NCBI GenBank assembly: GCA_020437045.1
Contig: JAGQWV010001061.1
Coordinates: 1 to 5,027, forward strand
DNA: 5,027 nucleotides
Direction of reading: 5' to 3'
Source: Saprospiraceae bacterium
Lineage (GTDB): Bacteria; Bacteroidota; Bacteroidia; Chitinophagales; Saprospiraceae
Part shown: piece after piece, positions 1 to 5,027 of the stretch
Layout: the number at the start of each line of letters is the position of its first letter
How positions within the stretch are numbered: position 1 is the stretch's first letter
Notes under the pieces: generated by a model
Told to the model about the DNA's origin: nothing
The model's database searches: none
What the model saw: the letters and a program-made list of their open reading frames with translations, nothing else
Position numbers and translations under genes: made by a program

Positions 1-2254
1 ATTCTACAACAGGGGGATAAATGATATCTCCAAAAATTTTAATGTATGAAAGGCGTTCCTGAATATCTGCATCTGGATCCTGCACTACCTTTGCCGCTTC
101 GGACATATGGTTTTCCTCTCCCTTGCGGATTCCAAAAGCATGAGCACCCTCTTCCATGACATCGGAATATGATTGTAGGGTAGCATAGAGTGTTGCAGGT
201 AAAGATTGCAAATCCCGCCCTCGTAGTCCTTCCAATATTCCGGTAACTAATGGTTTTGCCAACTGATGTTTCGGAGCTTGCTGGAGCAAAACATCGAGAG
301 TATGGTAGCACTCCTCAGTATTTCCAGCCACTAATCGTTGTCCTAAACGAGAGAGTATCGTATGCTGGGCGGTCGGAGACATCCATACATCAGGCGCAGC
401 AAAAATTTCCGAACCGATTGATGGATGGGTAAGTATTTTGGCTTCGATGGCCCACCAAGTTTGCAGAGGGATATCCGGGTCTATATCATCTTCTTTATGA
501 CTTAATAAGGCCTTGATAATTTGGGAAGTATAATGGTAATCTATGCGTTTTGCGGTGGCAGCCAGCTGGCTTCTGACTTCTGGATGCATTTCAGAGATGG
601 CCATTTGTACAAGTGCCTTACCCTGCTCCTGAGTTATAGACATTTGATCGCCAATGAGGCGCACACTCCACATTCTAACAAATGGGTCGGTATGCTGCAG
701 CGTCTTAAGCGATAACGTCGCATCAAAAGCACCACACGCATTTAATCCCCAAAGTGCTTCCAGGGCAATTTGGCCATTTTCGTTTTTCAATAGGGGAGTC
801 AGTAGTTGGATGTAATGTGGATCTTTTCGATCTGCTAATATTCTTTGCACCTGCTGTCTAATCCATTTTTGATCACTTGATAAGCCTGAAATCAATTCTT
901 CATCAGACCATTTTGCCAAATCCACCTGATGGCCTCCTGGTGTACTTTGGGCATCTCTTAAGCGATAAACACGACCACTTTTTTTATCCCAGGTGTCACG
1001 GGGATCTACATGTGAAAGTCGACTATCATACCAATCTGCTAAGTAAACGGCACCATCGGGCCCAGCTTTGATATCAACCGGCCGAAACCAGTGATCGGGA
1101 GTCTCCAGGATTCGTTCTTCATCGAAGTTTCTAAAGGTGGAACCATTGGGTTCTAAGCGGGTCATTTGTATATAACTTTGAAGTGGATTGATGGCAAGCA
1201 TCTTATTGCGATATCGAAGGGGCAGTCGATTTTCTTCATATTTTATCCATGCATGTGTAAATCTTTTTTTATCGCCTTCAAGCGCCATATTTGGGAGATA
1301 TCCAAAACTATACGGATTGGTATGCGGGCCATGTTTACCCCAGTTTTTTACGTAGTAGGCACCCTGCTTGTAATACTGTCCACGATCATTTCCATTATCA
1401 CCAGAGTAAAGCCGGCCTTTCTCATCCAATTCTACATCAAAGGTATTTCCTCCTCCTTCAGCAAAAATTTCGAAGGTTTTCCGTTCGGGATGGTATCTCC
1501 AGATGGCCTGACCCTGAAATCGGATATGCTTCGTCACGGCTGAACTAACATCGGCGGTCGTAGTACTGCCCTGTGCCCCATAGATCCATCCGTCAGGACC
1601 CCAGCGAAGATTGTTAGCCACTGCATGGGTGTCCTCCAATCCAAAGCCTTGGAGATGAACTTCCGGGTCACCATCCGGAATACCATTATCGTCATGATCC
1701 GGATAGGCCAGGAGATAAGGAGGATTTAGCACCCAGATCCGGCCACTGCCTGTGAGAACACTAGTGGCAATATTCAAACCGGAGATGGCAGTAGTAGATT
1801 TGTCAAAAACGCCATCGCCATTGGTATCTTCAAAAAAGGTGATTTTGTCTGCACCCGTCACTCCTGCCGGTGGAGCCTCCGGCACTTTATCAAATTGAAC
1901 CCGGAGATGATTATCTACGCTGGTGATTTTTAATCCTTCCGGATAGGGATACTGACTGTATTGCACTACCCAGAGTCGACCATGACGATCAAATTTTATT
2001 TCAACCGGTTGAAAGATTTCGGGTTCTGCCAGAACCAAATCGATTGCTAAATCATCAGGATGCTTAAAGAGAGAAACTGCTTCCTTCGGGGGTGTGGATT
2101 GAGTTTCATCGGTTAGATCACCTCTACCTTCAAAAGATTCAATAAATTCTGACACCTCATCGGAAGCAGCTTTCTTGTCTGTGGTGTCGTGATTGGTGTC
2201 AGGTACACAGCTAAGCAACATGACAAAGATCCAGATAATATTCTTCGGGTTCAT
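1..2254 (-). CDS. PVC-type membrane-bound dehydrogenase lipoprotein, 3' end missing (partial)
   Basis: The minus-strand frame is open from the ATG at 2254 to the left edge: 751 residues with no stop. The N-terminus is a lipoprotein signal with lipobox LLSC (Cys16), so the protein is probably anchored in the envelope. Residues about 60-435 match the N-terminal beta-propeller domain of the 'putative membrane-bound dehydrogenase' family, with GRLWVVQYSQYP (92-103), GFGLEDTHAVANNLRWGPDG (203-222) and IKAGPDGAVYLADWYD (395-410), ending at SGRVYRL (426-432). Two loops resemble calcium-binding EF-hand loops: DTNGDGVFD (143-151) and DHDDNGIPDGD (186-196). Residues about 450-700 are helical and HEAT-like. 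Family members usually end in a cytochrome c domain with CxxCH; none occurs in the visible part, so it would lie beyond the edge. The substrate is unknown; oxidation of a sugar or alcohol is a family-level guess. The start is secure: upstream the frame stays open for 48 codons to a TAG at 2399-2401 but holds no ATG, GTG or TTG. There is no clear ribosome binding site. Confidence 0.9.
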   Translation of the reverse strand, partial: MNPKNIIWIFVMLLSCVPDTNHDTTDKKAASDEVSEFIESFEGRGDLTDETQSTPPKEAVSLFKHPDDLAIDLVLAEPEIFQPVEIKFDRHGRLWVVQYSQYPYPEGLKITSVDNHLRVQFDKVPEAPPAGVTGADKITFFEDTNGDGVFDKSTTAISGLNIATSVLTGSGRIWVLNPPYLLAYPDHDDNGIPDGDPEVHLQGFGLEDTHAVANNLRWGPDGWIYGAQGSTTTADVSSAVTKHIRFQGQAIWRYHPERKTFEIFAEGGGNTFDVELDEKGRLYSGDNGNDRGQYYKQGAYYVKNWGKHGPHTNPYSFGYLPNMALEGDKKRFTHAWIKYEENRLPLRYRNKMLAINPLQSYIQMTRLEPNGSTFRNFDEERILETPDHWFRPVDIKAGPDGAVYLADWYDSRLSHVDPRDTWDKKSGRVYRLRDAQSTPGGHQVDLAKWSDEELISGLSSDQKWIRQQVQRILADRKDPHYIQLLTPLLKNENGQIALEALWGLNACGAFDATLSLKTLQHTDPFVRMWSVRLIGDQMSITQEQGKALVQMAISEMHPEVRSQLAATAKRIDYHYTSQIIKALLSHKEDDIDPDIPLQTWWAIEAKILTHPSIGSEIFAAPDVWMSPTAQHTILSRLGQRLVAGNTEECYHTLDVLLQQAPKHQLAKPLVTGILEGLRGRDLQSLPATLYATLQSYSDVMEEGAHAFGIRKGEENHMSEAAKVVQDPDADIQERLSYIKIFGDIIYPPVVE

Positions 2255-2278
2255 TAAGTAAATTTGCTTGTCATCAGG

Positions 2279-2318
2279 AATCGATTGGAAAATTACACGT
2301 TTTTTCTTTAATCGATTG
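2279..2318. repeat. Two copies of palindromic AATCGATT(G), possible operator pair
   Basis: The 9-mer AATCGATTG occurs at 2279-2287 and 2310-2318. Its first eight bases are a perfect palindrome, and the copies are 31 bases apart, close to three helical turns, so a dimeric regulator could bind both on one face of the DNA. They lie just upstream of the dehydrogenase start at 2254. This is inference only: the motif is short, AT-rich sequence gives such repeats by chance, and ATCGATTG also appears inside the carboxypeptidase coding region at 2842-2849. Confidence 0.3.
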
Positions 2319-2401
2319 ACGATGTGACCAATGAAGTTGAAATTCGATTTATTGGGAAAATTTGGAAAGCAAATGGGTGTAAAAATGTCTTTGGAGACCT
2401 A

Positions 2402-2409
2402 TATTTTTG
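2402..2409 (+). promoter_or_regulatory. Candidate Bacteroidota -7 promoter element
   Basis: TATTTTTG matches the Bacteroidota sigma-A -7 consensus TAnnTTTG exactly. It would start transcription near 2415 and give the carboxypeptidase gene a leader of about 55 bases. No TTTG lies at the expected -33 distance: the nearest copies are at 2390-2393 (too close) and 2361-2364 (too far). The assignment therefore rests on the -7 element alone. If it is right, the in-frame TTG at 2407 lies upstream of the transcript and cannot be the start codon. Confidence 0.35.
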
Positions 2410-2469
2410 AAAGTGATTATAAAAGAACTTTGTCTGATGAATATAAAGGGAGTTAGGTGTAGAAACCAA

Positions 2470-3687
2470 ATGAAATATTATAAATACCTCCTTTTGATTG
2501 GAGTTTTAGTGTTAGTGAGATGTCGAAGTAATGTGGCTTCTGTTTATGATTTTCCGAAACCTGTCGATACGCACAGCCAATCTATTGTGATGCAAGATAA
2601 AAGACTGTATAAGGCAGATGATGTTTCAGCTGATAATCGTTTTGATGGAGCGAGGTTGAATAATTTTTTTCAAGTGGATGATCAAACTTTTCAGGTTGAT
2701 ATTTTTCCTGAAAATACGCCTATCAATCCCAGCCCCTGGTATTCCTTTAAAATATGGTCAGATAATCCTCGTCAACTGGATTTGATCTTAAACTATGATA
2801 GTGTCCCGCACCGGTATCAACCATGGTTGAGTAATAACGGTATCGATTGGTCAATGATGGATAGTACTAAAATCGAAATGCTAAGCGAAAATAAGGTGAA
2901 AATTCATCTTCAGTTGGCTCGCGATACGCTATGGGTCTCAGCTCAGGAATTGGTTAATTCAGAGAGAGTCCGGACGTGGTGCCTGGATGTTTCGCGACAT
3001 GCTGCAGTGCACTTTGATGTCGTTGGTAAGAGTCTTCTGGGTAAAGACATATACCGGCTAAGGATAGGAGAGGGAATTGAGCAAAAGAAACCCACCATTA
3101 TCATTCTCAGCCGGCAGCATCCGCCAGAAGTGACGGGCTATTTTGCTATGCAGGCTTTTATTGATGAAATATTAAAAGATAACCCTGTCTCTAATGCATT
3201 TCGAGAAAAATATGAAGTATTGGTATATCCACTTATGAATCCCGATGGTGTGGATTTAGGACACTGGCGACATAATGCCGGTGGCATTGATTTAAATCGG
3301 GATTGGGCTTATTATCGACAGCCTGAAACCCGAACCGTGGCAAACGATATTGTGAAAAAATTACATAAAGAGCGGAGCAAAGTAATTCTGGGACTTGATT
3401 TTCATTCAACCTGGTACGATATTTTTTATACCAATATTCCGCAGACAAAATCACTCACTGATTTTAAAGATTTTTGGATTTATAGTGTCAAAGAAAGCAT
3501 ACAGGATTCAATTCTTGAGCGTGCATCAGAACCTTTGACTCCGGTTTCCAAGAGTTGGTTTTATGAGCAATTTAATGCGGTCGGAATAACCTATGAAATT
3601 GGAGATGGTACGTCACGACCCTATATAAAAGAAAAAGGCGAAACGACAGCACGGGAAATGATGAAATTGCTTCTTTATAAGGATTAA
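2470..3687 (+). CDS. Exported M14 zinc carboxypeptidase, CCP/Nna1-like, predicted lipoprotein
   Basis: This 405-residue protein is predicted to be a zinc metallopeptidase that removes C-terminal residues from peptides. The active site is complete: zinc ligands His217 and Glu220 (QHPPE) and His312 (LDFHS), substrate-binding Arg267 (HWRHN) and Asn276-Arg277 (DLNRDW), and catalytic Glu376 (TYEIGDG). Residues about 58-150, including INPSPWYSFKIW (85-96) and HRYQPWLS (114-121), resemble the beta-sandwich domain that precedes the catalytic domain in cytosolic (Nna1-type) carboxypeptidases; the catalytic domain spans about 180-400. The N-terminus is a typical signal (charged start, then LLLIGVLVLV), followed by Cys18. 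Arg at -1 to that Cys is unusual for a lipobox, so it may instead be a plain signal peptide or membrane anchor. I chose ATG 2470 because it places the signal peptide at the very N-terminus. ATG 2437 (11 residues longer) and TTG 2407 are in frame but less likely. A GGGAG at 2448-2452 lies 17 bases upstream, too far for a normal ribosome site. The substrate is unknown; peptidoglycan peptides or scavenged protein are possible. It is transcribed alone. Confidence 0.9.
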   Translation: MKYYKYLLLIGVLVLVRCRSNVASVYDFPKPVDTHSQSIVMQDKRLYKADDVSADNRFDGARLNNFFQVDDQTFQVDIFPENTPINPSPWYSFKIWSDNPRQLDLILNYDSVPHRYQPWLSNNGIDWSMMDSTKIEMLSENKVKIHLQLARDTLWVSAQELVNSERVRTWCLDVSRHAAVHFDVVGKSLLGKDIYRLRIGEGIEQKKPTIIILSRQHPPEVTGYFAMQAFIDEILKDNPVSNAFREKYEVLVYPLMNPDGVDLGHWRHNAGGIDLNRDWAYYRQPETRTVANDIVKKLHKERSKVILGLDFHSTWYDIFYTNIPQTKSLTDFKDFWIYSVKESIQDSILERASEPLTPVSKSWFYEQFNAVGITYEIGDGTSRPYIKEKGETTAREMMKLLLYKD

Positions 3688-3697
3688 CATATCACCT

Positions 3698-3712
3698 TGT
3701 TGGGCGGCAACA
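3698..3712. terminator. Weak hairpin after the carboxypeptidase gene
   Basis: TGTTG and CAACA pair as a 5-base stem around the loop GGCGG, starting 11 bases after the carboxypeptidase stop codon. The following CGCTTTATTCCCTTT is only partly T-rich. The stem is short and cannot be extended by pairing, so this is at best a weak intrinsic terminator for the plus-strand gene. Confidence 0.2.
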
Positions 3713-3741
3713 CGCTTTATTCCCTTTGAAATCGTATATAT

Positions 3742-3757
3742 TATTTATTAATAAATA
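3742..3757. repeat. 16-base perfect AT palindrome between convergent genes
   Basis: TATTTATTAATAAATA is a perfect inverted repeat made only of A and T. It lies between the stops of the convergent carboxypeptidase and DoxX genes. It could help end transcription in both directions or be a protein-binding site, but it lacks the GC stem of a standard terminator, and AT-rich spacers produce such palindromes by chance. Confidence 0.35.
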
Positions 3758-3775
3758 CAGATCAGGTATCAGAGA

Positions 3776-4174
3776 TTAAAGCCAATAGAAATATAAACCT
3801 GCCGCAGCGACGATAAAATAAGTGACGATCGTGGCCGCACCCGCATAATCTTTGGCAACTCTTTGTCCGAAAAACAGCATCAGTAATGAAATGTTGGACA
3901 TGATCATGCCATAACATGCTATCGTTTTTTCCCCTGAAAATAAATAATAGATTACCCCAATTGCTGATAAAAAACCAGCGGCTAATTCAGCTATAGTGAT
4001 TGTCGGCATTAGTAAATCAACAGTTTTTTTTAGAAAAGTCTGACTGAAATGTTTTTTGTAAAAACCTTTTTCGTCATTCCAGTTCATTAGTTTGTCCAGA
4101 CCCGACTGCATAAAAAGGATGGACATGAATATCGAGAATAGAATTCGCATGACTATAGTGGCGGTTATTTCCAT
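3776..4174 (-). CDS. DoxX-family integral membrane protein
   Basis: This is a 132-residue inner-membrane protein with four predicted helices at about 5-25, 55-79, 84-104 and 111-131. The first helix ends in FMQSGLDKLMNW (21-32), the SG-x-DK pattern typical of the DoxX family, and the second begins near TIAELAAGF (60-68), also typical. The length fits the family. DoxX-like proteins have been linked to quinone, thiosulfate or oxidative-stress chemistry in other organisms, but small Bacteroidota members have no settled function, and none is assigned here. It follows leuS on the same strand after a 44-base gap without a visible terminator, so it may be cotranscribed. The ATG at 4174 is the first in-frame start; Met9 is an alternative that shortens the leading segment. 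An A8 run lies inside the coding strand at 4024-4031 (codons CTA AAA AAA ACT). Downstream it converges on the carboxypeptidase gene. Confidence 0.85.
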   Translation of the reverse strand: MEITATIVMRILFSIFMSILFMQSGLDKLMNWNDEKGFYKKHFSQTFLKKTVDLLMPTITIAELAAGFLSAIGVIYYLFSGEKTIACYGMIMSNISLLMLFFGQRVAKDYAGAATIVTYFIVAAAGLYFYWL

Positions 4175-4218
4175 AACGATGTGTTTTTAAATTAGTTAAA
4201 CCCTTTTTTTCAATGATT

Positions 4219-5027
4219 TTAACCGACCACGATATTAACCATCCGTTTAGGCACTACAATAACCTTGCGCACGGTTTTGCCCTCTGTCCATTTTTTTACT
4301 ATCTCCAGATTCAATGCTTTTTCTTCAATTTCTTTAGGTGTAGCGTCAGCCGAAAATGATTCTTCTCCCCGTCTTTTTCCATTTATAGAAATAGGGTAAG
4401 TAATTTCACTGTCTACCAACCTCGATGCGTCAAATTTTGGAAACTGACTCAGATGAACGCTTTCGGTATGACCTAACTGGTGCCATAATTCCTCTGATAG
4501 GTGCGGTGCGAATGGAGCCAGGAGGATGACCAACGGCTCTAAGATTTCTCTTTTTTGCTGTTTAAAGTTTCTCATTTCATTGACGGCAACCATAAAATGA
4601 CTTATACAGGTATTGAAGGAATATCGCTCGATGTCATCCTGGACTTTTTTAATGGTCTGATGCAAAACCTTTAGTTCATCATTCGTGGGCTTTTCTTCAG
4701 AAATTTGCAGTTTACCGGTTTCTGTAAAGAACAAACGCCACAGTTTTTTGATAAATTTATATACACCATCAATCCCTTTGGTATCCCATGGTTTACTATT
4801 CTCCAGTGGCCCCAGAAACATTTCATACATACGGAAACAATCAGTGCCATATTTTTCAATGACATCGTCCGGATTTATCACATTGTATTTGGATTTAGAC
4901 ATTTTTCCAACCTCCGAATTTGTAATAAATTTTAATGGCGCCGATGGATCATTAAGGCTTAGATTTCCCTGATGGTAGCTGCCTCCGACGAAGTCAAAAA
5001 TGGCATCTTTATAGTCCGGACTCCATT
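4219..5027 (-). CDS. leuS: Leucyl-tRNA synthetase, C-terminal 268 residues (partial)
   Basis: This is the C-terminal part of cytoplasmic leucyl-tRNA synthetase, which charges tRNA-Leu with leucine using ATP. It enters from the right edge in frame and ends at TAA 4219-4221. Numbering from the edge, KMSKS, the class I ATP-binding signature, is at 41-45, followed by YNVINPDDVIEKYGTDCFRM (47-66). The helical anticodon-binding domain contains LLAPFAPHLSEELW (168-181), a common class Ia motif. The small C-terminal domain ends in VIVVPKRMVNIVV (255-267), typical of the LeuS tail. Family members are roughly 800-950 residues, so most of the Rossmann and editing domains lie outside the window, as does the promoter. 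The ATG at 4902 is the Met of KMSKS, not a start. No frameshift or missing motif is seen. A 44-base gap separates it from the downstream DoxX gene. Confidence 0.97.
   Translation of the reverse strand, partial: WSPDYKDAIFDFVGGSYHQGNLSLNDPSAPLKFITNSEVGKMSKSKYNVINPDDVIEKYGTDCFRMYEMFLGPLENSKPWDTKGIDGVYKFIKKLWRLFFTETGKLQISEEKPTNDELKVLHQTIKKVQDDIERYSFNTCISHFMVAVNEMRNFKQQKREILEPLVILLAPFAPHLSEELWHQLGHTESVHLSQFPKFDASRLVDSEITYPISINGKRRGEESFSADATPKEIEEKALNLEIVKKWTEGKTVRKVIVVPKRMVNIVVG

Larger units (their letters stand above)
2255..2469. promoter_or_regulatory. Divergent intergenic control region
   Basis: This 215-base AT-rich stretch separates the divergently transcribed dehydrogenase (minus) and carboxypeptidase (plus) genes, so it must carry the promoters of both unless they are transcribed from further away. 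It holds two copies of AATCGATTG and an exact TAnnTTTG match for the plus strand, both listed separately. No TAnnTTTG match is seen on the minus strand; the nearest minus-strand candidate is a TTTG followed 18 bases later by TAAATCGA, which is a poor fit. No gene, RNA gene or riboswitch-like structure was recognised. Confidence 0.6.

Noticed and set aside
39..311. Minus-strand open frame of 90 codons
   Set aside because: It is an alternate frame of the dehydrogenase gene, whose own frame is open across this stretch; the peptide is of low quality and matches nothing known.
250..1071. Several short plus-strand open frames (250-432, 521-715, 877-1071)
   Set aside because: They are antisense to the HEAT-like and end-of-propeller parts of the dehydrogenase and show no domain features.
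1166..1543. Plus-strand open frame of 125 codons with hydrophobic stretches
   Set aside because: It lies wholly antisense to the dehydrogenase gene, over its conserved propeller, and has no start signal or recognisable family.
2407..2469. Upstream in-frame starts for the carboxypeptidase (TTG 2407, ATG 2437)
   Set aside because: They would put 11-21 residues ahead of a well-formed signal peptide, and TTG 2407 sits within the candidate promoter element.
3233..3454. Minus-strand open frame of 73 codons
   Set aside because: It is antisense to the most conserved catalytic part of the carboxypeptidase, including the DLNRDW and DFHS motifs.
4175..4218. Possible terminator between leuS and the DoxX gene (TTTAA/TTAAA stem)
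   Set aside because: The stem is five A-T pairs with no GC and no trailing T run on the transcribed strand, so it is too weak to call.
4671..4972. Open frames on both strands overlapping leuS
   Set aside because: They are shadows of leuS, whose frame carries KMSKS and the anticodon-binding domain.
1..5027. Search for mobile elements, CRISPR arrays, tRNA/rRNA genes, defence or secondary-metabolite genes
   Set aside because: No transposase, terminal inverted repeats, regular repeat-spacer pattern, tRNA cloverleaf or related protein motif was seen; all long open frames are explained by four genes.

Overview
The window looks like part of a Bacteroidota chromosome. This is inferred from four things: a leucyl-tRNA synthetase C-terminal half and a small DoxX-type membrane protein of the kind seen in that phylum, two predicted lipoproteins, little sign of Shine-Dalgarno sequences, and an exact match to the Bacteroidota -7 promoter hexamer pattern (TAnnTTTG) upstream of one gene. 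I cannot name a genus.

Layout, left to right. (1) Positions 1-2254, minus strand: 751 N-terminal residues of a large lipoprotein of the 'putative membrane-bound dehydrogenase' / PVC-type heme-binding family. It has a lipobox, a beta-propeller with two calcium-loop-like motifs, and a helical HEAT-like region. The gene runs off the left edge, where a C-terminal cytochrome c domain would be expected. (2) Positions 2255-2469: a 215-base divergent intergenic region with two copies of a short palindrome and a candidate promoter element. (3) Positions 2470-3687, plus strand: an exported M14 zinc carboxypeptidase with a complete active site and an N-terminal beta-domain resembling that of cytosolic (Nna1/CCP-like) carboxypeptidases. 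(4) Positions 3688-3775: a short convergent intergenic region with a weak hairpin and a 16-base perfect AT palindrome. (5) Positions 3776-4174, minus strand: a four-helix DoxX-family membrane protein. (6) Positions 4219-5027, minus strand: the C-terminal 268 residues of leuS, entering from the right edge.

The genes form three transcription units: leuS-doxX (same direction, 44-base gap, plausibly cotranscribed), the carboxypeptidase alone, and the divergent dehydrogenase. The carboxypeptidase and dehydrogenase are both predicted envelope proteins sharing a divergent control region, but nothing in the sequence ties them to one pathway. I found no RNA genes, insertion sequences, CRISPR arrays or defence genes. 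The window reads as ordinary chromosomal backbone, and I do not see a convincing undescribed system.
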